From Pseudoruegeria aquimaris (GTDB lineage: Bacteria > Pseudomonadota > Alphaproteobacteria > Rhodobacterales > Rhodobacteraceae), in the NCBI RefSeq assembly GCF_900172235.1, contig NZ_FWFQ01000002.1, positions 1 to 64,000 of the forward strand: a DNA stretch of 64,000 bases, in the 5' to 3' direction. The position numbers were made by a program, and so were the translations under genes. Shown here piece after piece: positions 42,835-50,933 of the stretch (its first letter is position 1; every line of letters begins with the position of its first letter). A model generated the notes under the pieces. That model was not told where the DNA came from and did no database searches. It saw nothing but the letters and a program-made list of their open reading frames with translations.

Positions 42835-44634
42835 TCAGACGAATTCGAAATCTGAATTCGCTAGGCTGGCCACGCCATCCAGATCTGCAAGCGCCCGGAG
42901 GGTGGCCTGCCCGGCAAGGAAATTCGCCTGGCTTGCGTAGGACACGTAGAACAGCGTGCCGCCGGTGAAAGCAAAGGCCGTATCCGCCGCCGAGGCCAGC
43001 CCCAGCGCGGCAACATTATCCGTGTTGAACACATCCCCGCTGAACATGCCCGCATCAAAGCGCAGCAGATCCTCTCCGGCGGTGAAATCGCGGATCCGAT
43101 CCCCGTTTTCCGCGGCGTAGCCGGAAATCGTCGCGCCCGGTGCCAGCAAGGCTTCGGCGTGGTCGGAAAGATCGACGAAGGCGAAGCGATCCGCCCCGAG
43201 GCCGCCCGTCAGATCATCCGCAGCGCCGCGCCCGGTAAGAACGTCTGCCCCGTCCAGCCCACGCAGCCGGTTTGCCAGCACATCGCCCGTGATCGCATCA
43301 TCGAACAGCGAGCCGTTGACGTTGTGGATCCAGCTCAGCACGTCGCCCTCGGCGTGGCCGCCACTGTTGAGCCCGCCCGAGGTGAACACGGTGACCCCGG
43401 CGTCGGAGCCGCGGTAGCCCACGGTATCTATCCCCGGCCCGCCGTGCATGAAATCGGCCCCGGCCCCGCCGATCAGCAGATCGTTGCCATCGCCGCCATC
43501 CATGAAGTCATTGCCCGCCCCCCCGAAGATGCGGTTGTCGGCATCGCCGGTGACGATGGAATCGTTGAAGGCGGTGCCCACGATCCCCTCGACGGCGCTG
43601 AAACTGTCGCCGGCCGCGGCGCCGGAATGCTGGGCGTTGCGGAAATTGATGATCACCTGCTGGCCGGCGTCTCGGTAGACGGCCATGTCGAACCCGTCGC
43701 CACCGTTGAATGCATCGCCCCCCGCGCCGCCGAAGAAACGATCATCCCCGCCGCCGCCCTCAAGCGTATCATCTCCGCCCAGCCCCACGAGCCGGTTGCT
43801 GCCCGCATCGCCGATCAGGTGATCGTCATGGGCGGAGCCGATGAGGTTCTCAATGCCGGTGAGCGTATCGCCCTGCGCCGCACCGCCGCTGCCCAGCCCG
43901 GTGCCAAGGTTGACGGTCACGCCGCTTTCGGAACGCGAATAAAGCGCCCAATCCGTGCCGGCACCGCCGTCAAGGCTGTCGAACCCACGCCCTCCGATCA
44001 GCCGGTCATTGCCGCCCGCGCCGTCCAGCGTGTCATTTCCGTCCAGCCCCCGGAGCCGGTTGTTGCCGCCATCCCCGGTGAGAATATCGTTGTGCATCGA
44101 GCCGGTGACGGCCTCGATGGAGATCAGCGTATCCCCGGCCGCATCACCGCCCGAAACCGCGCCCCCCAGATCGACGATCACGCGAAAGACGGAGTCCACG
44201 TAGGTGGCGGTGTCAAAGCCGTCGCCACCGCGCAGCACGTCGGCCCCGGCCCCGCCCTGGAGCCTGTCATTCCCGTCGCGGCCGTCGAGTTCGTCATTGT
44301 TGGCGAGGCCGTGAAGGATGTTGTTGCCCGCATCGCCATAGAGCTTGTCGGCATAGGCCGAGCCGATCAGCCCCTCGATCGACACGAATTGATCGCCGAC
44401 GGCATCGCCAAGAATGCCCTGCCCGAGCGCAAGATCGACCCAGACACGGGAAAGCGCGTTGCGGTAGGAAGCGAGATCGGTGTCCGCGCCCCCGTCCAGC
44501 AGATCAGCCCCCGCGCCGCCCTCCAGCTCGTCGCGCCCGGCCAGGCCGAACAGTTGATCGCCCCCCGCGCCACCGGTCAGAACGTCGTTTCGGTTGGTTC
44601 CGTTGAAGACCGCCAGAAGCGCGCGCATGGACAT
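42835..44634 (-). CDS. RTX-type calcium-binding repeat protein
   Basis: The 599-residue protein is built of glycine-rich nonapeptides (GGxGxDxLx) in about five tandem modules of roughly 88 residues, each ending in a VxVxL strand followed by a GDxxxxIExxxGS block. These bind Ca2+ on export. No N-terminal signal is present and the C-terminus ends in SDFEFV, as in type I secretion substrates. ATG 44634 is chosen since GGTGAGG lies 9 bases upstream; longer frames use TTG. There is no catalytic domain, so it is probably a surface or extracellular structural protein. No T1SS genes are adjacent. Confidence 0.88.
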   Translation of the reverse strand: MSMRALLAVFNGTNRNDVLTGGAGGDQLFGLAGRDELEGGAGADLLDGGADTDLASYRNALSRVWVDLALGQGILGDAVGDQFVSIEGLIGSAYADKLYGDAGNNILHGLANNDELDGRDGNDRLQGGAGADVLRGGDGFDTATYVDSVFRVIVDLGGAVSGGDAAGDTLISIEAVTGSMHNDILTGDGGNNRLRGLDGNDTLDGAGGNDRLIGGRGFDSLDGGAGTDWALYSRSESGVTVNLGTGLGSGGAAQGDTLTGIENLIGSAHDDHLIGDAGSNRLVGLGGDDTLEGGGGDDRFFGGAGGDAFNGGDGFDMAVYRDAGQQVIINFRNAQHSGAAAGDSFSAVEGIVGTAFNDSIVTGDADNRIFGGAGNDFMDGGDGNDLLIGGAGADFMHGGPGIDTVGYRGSDAGVTVFTSGGLNSGGHAEGDVLSWIHNVNGSLFDDAITGDVLANRLRGLDGADVLTGRGAADDLTGGLGADRFAFVDLSDHAEALLAPGATISGYAAENGDRIRDFTAGEDLLRFDAGMFSGDVFNTDNVAALGLASAADTAFAFTGGTLFYVSYASQANFLAGQATLRALADLDGVASLANSDFEFV

Positions 44635-44730
44635 CGAAAATTGCCTCACCAATCACTGAACAATCCACGCAAGGTAGCACATTTGGGCGCCTTCCCCCAA
44701 ATCCGGCGCCAAGGGGCTGGCCCGAAACGC

Positions 44731-44756
44731 AAAAAGGGCGGCCAGACGGGCCGCCC
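44731..44756 (-). terminator. Rho-independent terminator after the pyrimidine-locus binding protein
   Basis: Read on the minus strand, GGGCGGCC pairs with GGCCGCCC around a 5-base loop, followed by TTTTT. It lies 26 bases after the stop of the binding-protein gene and isolates the RTX gene. Confidence 0.88.
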
Positions 44757-44782
44757 CTCGGTGTTGCGCGATCCGACGCGGC

Positions 44783-45772
44783 CTACTTCAGCGCCGCATC
44801 GGTGATGGCCAGCGTGTAGGCCCCTTCCGGCGCCTTGGAGATCACCGGATCGGAGCCGCCGGCGAGCAGCGTCGCGACGGTGCGCTCGTAATCGGCCGGA
44901 TCAAGCGCGCCGTTGGAGCCGGCGGTCAGCTTGGCGACCTCGCCCATCATGCGCTTCTGGTGCTTCTCGGTCTGGGCGCCGGTCTCGTCATATTCGAGCA
45001 CGATCTCGGCGGCTTCATCCGGGTTTTCTTCGGCGTATTTCCAGCCCTTCATGGAGGCGGCCACGAAGCGGGTCAGCTTGTCCACTTCCGCCGGGTCTGC
45101 GAGCTTCTCTTCCATCACGTAGAGCCCATCTTCCAGCGTCGCCACGCCCTGGTCTTCGTATTTGAAGGTCACCAGGTCGTCCGGCGTCAGCCCGGCGTCG
45201 ATGATCTGCCAATACTCGTTGTAGGTCATGGTGGAAACGCAATCGGCCTGCCCCTGCAGGATCGGATCGACGTTGAAGCCCTGCTTGAGCACCGTCACGC
45301 CGTCCTCGCCGCCATCGGTGGAATAGCCCAGCTGGCTCATCCAGCTCAGGAAGGGATACTCGTTGCCGAAGAACCAGACGCCCAGCGTCTTGCCGGCGAA
45401 ATCCTCAGGCGAGGTGATGCCGGTGTCCTTGCGGCAGGTCAGCATCATGCCGGAGGATTTGAACGGCTGGGCGATGTTGACGAGCGGCAGCCCCTTTTCG
45501 CGGGCGGCGAGCGCGCTCGGCATCCAGTCGATCACCACGTCCGCGCCGCCGCCGGCGATCACCTGGGTGGGCGCGATGTCGGGGCCGCCGGGCTTGATGG
45601 TGACGTTCAGATCGGCCTCCTCGTAGAAGCCTTTCTCCAGCGCCACGTAGTAGCCGGCGAACTGGGCCTGCGTGACCCATTTGAGCTGAAGCGTCAGGTC
45701 GTCGGCCGCGAGGGCCCCCTGGGCTGCGAAGGCCAGCGCACCGGCCAGCGTGGTGGAAAGCAGTCTGTTCAT
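44783..45772 (-). CDS. ABC transporter substrate-binding protein (ThiY/NMT1-like), pyrimidine-locus
   Basis: The 329-residue protein has a cleavable signal peptide (LLSTTLAGALAFAAQGALAAD) and an NMT1/THI5-like periplasmic fold: LQLKWVTQAQFAGYYVALEKG near residue 28. This family binds pyrimidine-like and other small heterocycles or sulfonates. It is the last of the importer genes on this strand; the permeases and the ATPase lie upstream. A uracil, thymine, dihydropyrimidine or hydantoin ligand is inferred from the catabolic genes that follow in the locus. Confidence 0.85.
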   Translation of the reverse strand: MNRLLSTTLAGALAFAAQGALAADDLTLQLKWVTQAQFAGYYVALEKGFYEEADLNVTIKPGGPDIAPTQVIAGGGADVVIDWMPSALAAREKGLPLVNIAQPFKSSGMMLTCRKDTGITSPEDFAGKTLGVWFFGNEYPFLSWMSQLGYSTDGGEDGVTVLKQGFNVDPILQGQADCVSTMTYNEYWQIIDAGLTPDDLVTFKYEDQGVATLEDGLYVMEEKLADPAEVDKLTRFVAASMKGWKYAEENPDEAAEIVLEYDETGAQTEKHQKRMMGEVAKLTAGSNGALDPADYERTVATLLAGGSDPVISKAPEGAYTLAITDAALK

Positions 45773-45803
45773 TTTCGAACCTCCTTGTTGATGTTTTTTG
45801 TCG

Positions 45804-46649
45804 TTATCGTCTCTGCGACGGGTGCCAGAAGGTCACCCCCCGCTCTATCAATGCCACGGCACCATAGAAGGCCGAACCGGCCAATGCCGCAACGGTGATT
45901 TCCGCCCAGACCATATCAAGCCCGAGCCGCCCCACCTCGGTGGAGATGCGAAACCCCATGCCCTTGATGGGCGAACCGAAGAATTCGGCCACGATCGCAC
46001 CGATCAGCGCCAGGGTCGTGGAAATTTTCAGCCCGTTGAAAACGAAGGGCATGGCCGCCGGGAGGCGCAGCTTCAGGAGCGTCTGCCAGTAGGAGGCCGA
46101 ATAGGTCTTCATCAGGTCCCGCTGCATCGCGCTGCTTTCCTGCAATCCCTGCACGCAGTTCACCAGCATCGGGAAGAAGACCATCAAAACCACCACGGCC
46201 GCCTTGGACTGCCAGTCGAAGCCGAACCACATCACGAGGATCGGCGCGGTGCCGATGATCGGCATGGCGGCGAGGAAATTGCCCACCGGCATCAGCCCAG
46301 CCTGGAGAAACTTCGAGCGATCGATGAGGATCGCGGTGGCGAAGGCCGCCCCGCACCCGATCACGTAGCCCGAGAGCGCCCCCTTCACGAAGGTCTGCAC
46401 GAAATCGCCCCACAGGATCGGCAGGCTGGCCGCGAAGGTCCCGCCGATCGTGCTCGGCGCCGGCAGGATCACCGCCGGCACCTCCAGCCCGCGCACCACG
46501 CCCTCCCAGACCACGAGGATGGTGACGCCCAGCAGGGCGGGCACGGCCAGCTTGCCGGCAAGCGTGGCGCTGGCCGGGGAATTGGCGATCCGCACCGCGA
46601 GCCAGGTGGCGGCGGCCCAGAACAGGGCTGCGATCAGAAGAGCCGTCAT
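45804..46649 (-). CDS. ABC transporter permease 1 (pyrimidine locus)
   Basis: The 281-residue inner-membrane protein has about six to seven helices and the EAA loop YSASYWQTLLKLRLPAAMPFV typical of the SsuC/ThiX group. Its first codon overlaps the stop of the permease upstream by four bases. The protein is the second of two permeases in this importer and shares the PSTIGGTFAASL/YSAS loop layout with its neighbour. It is probably a partner for the ATPase at 47734-48540. Confidence 0.88.
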   Translation of the reverse strand: MTALLIAALFWAAATWLAVRIANSPASATLAGKLAVPALLGVTILVVWEGVVRGLEVPAVILPAPSTIGGTFAASLPILWGDFVQTFVKGALSGYVIGCGAAFATAILIDRSKFLQAGLMPVGNFLAAMPIIGTAPILVMWFGFDWQSKAAVVVLMVFFPMLVNCVQGLQESSAMQRDLMKTYSASYWQTLLKLRLPAAMPFVFNGLKISTTLALIGAIVAEFFGSPIKGMGFRISTEVGRLGLDMVWAEITVAALAGSAFYGAVALIERGVTFWHPSQRR

Positions 46650-47509
46650 TGCGCCATCCCCATCTTCCGGAGGGTGATGCGCTGCAACAGCCCCACGAGC
46701 CCCACGAGACAGGCCGCCAGAAGCGCCGCCATGAACAGGGCCGACCAGATCTGGATCGTTTGCCCGTAATAGCTGCCCGTCAGCATCCGTGCGCCCAGCC
46801 CGCGAATGGCGCCGGCGGGCAGTTCCGCCACGATGGCGCCCACGAGCGCGGCGGCGATGGCCACCTTCATGGAGGCGAAGAAATAGGGCATCGAGCTGGG
46901 CAGCCGCAGCTTCCAGAAGATTTCGCCCTTGCTGGCGGAATAGGTCTTCATCAGGTCCAGCTGCATCGCATCCGGCGCACGCAGCCCCTTCACCATGCCC
47001 ACGACCACCGGGAAGAAGCTCAGGTAGGCCGAGATGAAGGCCTTCGGCAGAAGCCCCTGGATCCCGACCGAATTGAGCACCACGATGATCATCGGCGCGA
47101 TGGCGAGGATCGGGATCGTCTGGCTGGCGATAGCCCAGGGCATGACGCTCATGTCCATCGCCCTGCTGTGCACGATCCCCACAGCGAGCAGAATGCCCGC
47201 CACGGTGCCGATGAGGAAGCCCACCACCGTGGAGGACAGCGTGATCCAGCCGTGGAACACCAGTGAGCGCTTCGAGGTCACTTTCTTCTGGACGGTGGTC
47301 TTCCAGAGCTCGGCCACCACCTGGTGCGGCGCGGGCAGCACCGGGCGCTCCTGCGCCATCGTATCGGCGACGACCTCCCCGAAGGAAAGCGCGATTCCCG
47401 CCCGCGCGGCCTGGTCCCGCGTCCATTTCGAATTCATCTGGATCGCCGCCAGATACCAGATGGCCACGATCGCGGCCACCACGGTGAGCACGGCAAGCAG
47501 GCTACGCAT
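46646..47509 (-). CDS. ABC transporter permease 2 (pyrimidine locus)
   Basis: The 287-residue permease has one N-terminal helix, a periplasmic stretch with LPAPHQVVAELWKTTVQKK, and a helix bundle with the loop YSASKGEIFWKLRLPSSMPYF near residue 195. ATG 47509 is chosen over a longer frame reaching 47581, because the first membrane helix then starts at once and the longer frame runs into the palindromic repeat at 47522-47612. It overlaps the next permease (4 bases). Confidence 0.88.
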   Translation of the reverse strand: MRSLLAVLTVVAAIVAIWYLAAIQMNSKWTRDQAARAGIALSFGEVVADTMAQERPVLPAPHQVVAELWKTTVQKKVTSKRSLVFHGWITLSSTVVGFLIGTVAGILLAVGIVHSRAMDMSVMPWAIASQTIPILAIAPMIIVVLNSVGIQGLLPKAFISAYLSFFPVVVGMVKGLRAPDAMQLDLMKTYSASKGEIFWKLRLPSSMPYFFASMKVAIAAALVGAIVAELPAGAIRGLGARMLTGSYYGQTIQIWSALFMAALLAACLVGLVGLLQRITLRKMGMAQ

Positions 47510-47521
47510 GGCACGCCTCCC

Positions 47522-47612
47522 ACTTTGTTCCGCAAATACCTTCGCCGAAGGCCACCACGCGTAGCGCGGTTTCACTTTCATGCCTCCGGCGGAGGTATTT
47601 TAAGAACAAAGT
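47522..47612. repeat. REP/BIME-like inverted pair
   Basis: The motif ACTTTGTTC-N5-AAATACC-TYCGCCGRAGGC occurs in forward form at 47522-47552 and in inverse form at 47582-47612, with a 29-base gap. Each copy ends in a small palindrome (CCTTCGCCGAAGG or CCTCCGCCGGAGG). The pair lies between the permease gene and the ATPase gene. The layout is that of repetitive extragenic palindromes, and similar CCTCCGGCGGAGG-type motifs are frequent in rhodobacter genomes. It may act on mRNA stability in the importer. Confidence 0.7.
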
Positions 47613-47733
47613 AACCAAACTTGAGTCAAATTGTATGCGCGGTACAGGCTGAGGAGCCGATGACCGTGAACGAAGTCGGTCCCTCGTCGCCGGGCCCCGG
47701 TGGCCGGCGCGGCGGGGGGCTGCTGTGGCGCGA

Positions 47734-48540
47734 TCAGTCATCGTAGGCGTGGCCTGCGCGCAGGCCCTCCCGGACGCGGTGGGCGATGTCGAGGAACTCC
47801 GGCGTGTCGCGGATGTCCAGCGGGCGCTCGGGCGGCAGCGTGCTTTCGATCACGTCGGTGATGCGCCCCGGGCGCGGGGACATGACCACGATCTTGGTGG
47901 AGAGATAGACGGCTTCGGGGATGGAGTGGGTCACGAAGCCGATGGTTTTGCCGGTGGCGGCCCAGAGCTTCAGGAGCTGCTCGTTGAGGTGATCGCGCAC
48001 GATCTCGTCCAGCGCGCCGAAGGGCTCGTCCATCAGCAGGATGTCGGCATCGAAGGCGAGCGCGCGGGCGATCGAGGCGCGCTGCTGCATGCCGCCGGAC
48101 AGCTGCCAGGGGTATTTCTTCTCGAAGCCCGCGAGATCGACCAGTTCGAGCACCTTCTTTACGCGTTCGGCCTGGTCGGCCCTGGAGTAGCCCATGATTT
48201 CGAGCGGCAGGCGGATGTTGCCGCCGATCGTGCGCCAGGGGTAGAGGCCGGCGGCCTGGAAGACGTAGCCGTAGGCGCGGTTGCGGCGGGCCTCGTCGGG
48301 GCTCATCCCGTTGACGGAGATGCTGCCGCCGGTGGGCTGCTCCAGCGCGGCGATGCAGCGCAAAAAGGTCGTCTTGCCGCAGCCGGAAGGGCCGATGAAG
48401 GAGACGAACTCGCCCTTGCCGATGTCGAGGCTCACGTCCTTGAGCGCATGGACGGGGCCATCGTTCGTCTGGAAGGTGAGATCGAGGTGGTCAGCGGCGA
48501 TCACGGGGGCCGTTGGGCTCTGGGCCTGTGCTACCATCAT
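47734..48540 (-). CDS. ABC transporter ATPase (pyrimidine locus)
   Basis: The 268-residue ATPase has Walker A GPSGCGKTTFLRC, Q-loop FQAAGLYPWRT, signature LSGGMQQRASIARAL, Walker B ILLMDEPFGALDE and the switch VTHSIPEAV. It matches the SsuB/ThiZ type. ATG 48540 is followed by a second ATG; the frame opens to 48609 but that would overlap the divergent cupin start. The permease genes lie 224 bases downstream, with the REP-like repeat between. Confidence 0.92.
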   Translation of the reverse strand: MMVAQAQSPTAPVIAADHLDLTFQTNDGPVHALKDVSLDIGKGEFVSFIGPSGCGKTTFLRCIAALEQPTGGSISVNGMSPDEARRNRAYGYVFQAAGLYPWRTIGGNIRLPLEIMGYSRADQAERVKKVLELVDLAGFEKKYPWQLSGGMQQRASIARALAFDADILLMDEPFGALDEIVRDHLNEQLLKLWAATGKTIGFVTHSIPEAVYLSTKIVVMSPRPGRITDVIESTLPPERPLDIRDTPEFLDIAHRVREGLRAGHAYDD

Positions 48541-48592
48541 GCGGGGGACAACTTTCTGTTCTTCATTCTGGTCATTTTCGAAAGGCGATATC

Positions 48593-48988
48593 ATGGCGGA
48601 GTGCATCAAGTTGCGGGCGGGCGGGCGCTATCACGGCAAGCAGGGTTTCGACTACTTCGAGGGCATCGCCAAACAGACGGTGGGCGCGCAGCGCATCTGC
48701 ATGCATCTGCTCACGGTGCCGCCGGGCGGCCGCGCGAAGGCGCACAAGCATGACACCCATGAAACCGCGATCTACGTGCTGTCGGGCGCGGCGGTGATGT
48801 ATTGGGGGCCGCGGCTCGAACACCGGATGGAGACCGTGGCCGGGGACATGATCTACATCCCCGCCGACGTGCCGCATCTGCCGTTCAATCCCGGCGACAC
48901 CCCGGCCGTGGCCGTGATCGCGCGCACCGATCCCAACGAGCAGGAAAGCGTCACCCTGCTGCCCCACCTGGAGGCGCTGGTGCCGTGA
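48593..48988 (+). CDS. Cupin-domain protein of the pyrimidine locus
   Basis: The 131-residue protein has a single cupin barrel: PPGGRAKAHKHDTHETAIYVLSG (metal-binding His residues) and GDMIYIPADVPHLPFN. Small cupins in catabolic loci act as isomerases, hydrolases or ligand-binding proteins. It is transcribed divergently from the importer ATPase, 52 bases apart, and convergent with hydA. No specific reaction can be assigned; a role in pyrimidine or ureide turnover is inferred only from position. Confidence 0.75.
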   Translation: MAECIKLRAGGRYHGKQGFDYFEGIAKQTVGAQRICMHLLTVPPGGRAKAHKHDTHETAIYVLSGAAVMYWGPRLEHRMETVAGDMIYIPADVPHLPFNPGDTPAVAVIARTDPNEQESVTLLPHLEALVP

Positions 48989-49084
48989 GCCCTCGCTCGG
49001 GGTGCCCAAGCTGTGCGTTCTGCGTGTCATCCGGACGGCCATCCCCTCTGCCATGTCCTGCGTGTCCTGCCTGTCCTGCGTGAT

Positions 49085-49108
49085 CGCCCCGGGGCCGACC
49101 CCGGGGCG
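49085..49108. terminator. Hairpin between convergent cupin and hydA genes
   Basis: CGCCCCGGGG pairs perfectly with CCCCGGGGCG around a CCGA loop, halting both directions. A tandem 9-base repeat, TGTCCTGCG/C, three units, lies just before at 49054-49080; its significance is unknown. Confidence 0.6.
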
Positions 49109-49128
49109 CCCTGAATGCCCGGCCCCGC

Positions 49129-50589
49129 TCAGATGCCGGCCGGGATGTTCATCGGGTCGCGGGCGATCTGGCGCGGGCTGTTGAGCTCTTTCCACTTCGA
49201 GAGCGCCTTCGTGGCCGACGCGAACGGCGGCCTCGGCACGAAGCGGCCCCGGCCGGGCTGCGGCTGGCTGTTCTGCCCCCAGGCCCAGATCACGTCTCCG
49301 CGCGAGAGCGTGTAGCGCGCCTGCGCCGTCACGTTGAAGCCCTCAAAGACGTTGTAGTCCAGCACCGAGTGGTGGTTGGCGGCGCTGATCGTCTTGGAGA
49401 TCTTCGGATCCCACACCACGATATCGGCATCCGCCCCTTCCACGATCGCACCCTTTTTCGGGTAGATGTTCAGGATCTTGGCGACGTTGGTGGAGGTGGC
49501 GGCGACGAATTCGTTCGGCGTCAGCCGCCCGGTTTCCACACCTTCCGTCCACAGGACCGCGAGCCGCTCCTCCAGCCCGTTGGAGCCGTTGGGGATCAGG
49601 CAGAAATTATCCTTGCCCATGAGCTTCTGCTCGCTGGTGAAGGCGGCGTGATCGGTGGCCACCACCTGCAGCGAGCCCGATTGCAGCCCCGCCCAGAGAC
49701 TGGCCTGATGCTCCTTGCCGCGGAAGGGCGGGCTCATCACCCGGCGGGCGGAGTGCATCCAGTCGCCCTTGAAATACTCGCTTTCATCGAGCGTCAGGAA
49801 CTGGATCAGCGGCTCGCCGTAGATGCGCATCCCCTTCTGGCGGGCGCGGCGGATGGCCTCGTGCGCCTGCTCGCAGGAGACATGGACGATGTAGAGCGGG
49901 GTGCCCACCGCATCGGCGATCATGATCGCGCGGTTGGCGGCCTCGCCCTCCACTTCCGGCGGGCGGGAATAGGCATGGGCTTCCGGCCCGGTGATGCCCT
50001 TGGCCAGCATCTCCTTCTGGAGCAGGTCCACCACGTCGCCGTTCTCGGCATGCACCATGGGCAGCGCGCCCAGTTCCTTGCAGCGCTGGAAGGAGGCGAA
50101 CATCTCGTCGTCTTCCACCATCAGCGCGCCCTTGTAGGCCATGAAGTGCTTGAAGCTGTTGACGCCCATCTTCACCGCGTCTTCCATCTCGGCGAAGATC
50201 GTCTCGTTCCACCCCGTGATGGCCATGTGGTAGCCGATGTCGGCGCAGATCTGGGGCGCGGACTTGCGGTGCCATTCGTTGATGGCGTTCTTGATCGAAC
50301 CGTCCTCGCCGGGCAGGCAGAAATCCACGAGCATCGTGGTGCCGCCCGCCGCCGCCGCCCAGGTGCCGGATTCGAAGGTTTCGGCCGCGGTGGTGCCCAT
50401 GAAAGGCATTTCGAGGTGGGTGTGCGGGTCGATCCCGCCGGGGATCACGTAGGCCCCCTCGGCATCGATGTATTCATCGCCCTTCAGATCCTCGCCGATC
50501 TGCTTGATGACTTCGCCTTCGATCAGCACATCCGCTTTCCACGTCCGGTCCGCGGTGCAGACGGTGCCGCCCTTGATGACTTTGCTCAT
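49129..50589 (-). CDS. hydA: Dihydropyrimidinase
   Basis: The 486-residue amidohydrolase opens dihydrouracil and dihydrothymine to N-carbamoyl-beta-amino acids. Landmarks are the metal block GGIDPHTHLEMPF near residue 53, the carbamylated Lys in FKHFMAYKGALMVED near 150, an HVSCEQAHEA metal-His stretch near 240 and the catalytic Asp in TDHAAF near 315. Length is that of bacterial dihydropyrimidinases. It follows the small lipoprotein gene by 77 bases and works between PreTA and the beta-ureidopropionase-type enzyme of this locus. Confidence 0.95.
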   Translation of the reverse strand: MSKVIKGGTVCTADRTWKADVLIEGEVIKQIGEDLKGDEYIDAEGAYVIPGGIDPHTHLEMPFMGTTAAETFESGTWAAAAGGTTMLVDFCLPGEDGSIKNAINEWHRKSAPQICADIGYHMAITGWNETIFAEMEDAVKMGVNSFKHFMAYKGALMVEDDEMFASFQRCKELGALPMVHAENGDVVDLLQKEMLAKGITGPEAHAYSRPPEVEGEAANRAIMIADAVGTPLYIVHVSCEQAHEAIRRARQKGMRIYGEPLIQFLTLDESEYFKGDWMHSARRVMSPPFRGKEHQASLWAGLQSGSLQVVATDHAAFTSEQKLMGKDNFCLIPNGSNGLEERLAVLWTEGVETGRLTPNEFVAATSTNVAKILNIYPKKGAIVEGADADIVVWDPKISKTISAANHHSVLDYNVFEGFNVTAQARYTLSRGDVIWAWGQNSQPQPGRGRFVPRPPFASATKALSKWKELNSPRQIARDPMNIPAGI

Positions 50590-50666
50590 GGCTCACATTC
50601 CCTGTGGTTGGCGCCGCGCCCCATTCTGGGCGCTGGCTTTTTTCTCAATGGGTTGGCGGCGGATCC

Positions 50667-50933
50667 TCACCCTTCCGCCGGTTTGGGATCACAGACCTTT
50701 CGGCCCTCCCGGAACGGATCCTGGAAGGGCGAAAGATAGCCGCTCAGACTGCCTTCCATCACCTCGTAGTAGCAGCCGTCGGCGCCCTTCACGACCCTGG
50801 ACAGATCCTGCTTGATCGGCATCAGCGCACGCGCCTGCGGCGAGATGGTGCCCTGCGTCACCTCCGGTGCGCGGGCGCAGGCGGCCAGCGCGGCAAGGGG
50901 GATGAGGGCGAGAAGTGTGACGGTCCGGTTCAT
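50667..50933 (-). CDS. Small lipoprotein coupled to the amidohydrolase gene
   Basis: The 88-residue protein has a lipoprotein signal (NRTVTLLALIPLAALAAC, Cys at about residue 19). The soluble part contains VKGADGCYYEV and a second Cys near the C-terminus (KVCDPKP). Its start overlaps the stop of the upstream amidohydrolase (ATGA at 50933-50930), so translation is coupled. Similar GCYY/GCYW lipoproteins occur elsewhere in this window. A structural role at the outer membrane is a guess. Confidence 0.72.
   Translation of the reverse strand: MNRTVTLLALIPLAALAACARAPEVTQGTISPQARALMPIKQDLSRVVKGADGCYYEVMEGSLSGYLSPFQDPFREGRKVCDPKPAEG

Noticed and set aside
42835-44634. CRISPR or DNA-level repeat array
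   Set aside because: The repetitive DNA codes for RTX glycine-rich nonapeptides; units are not identical and there are no spacers.
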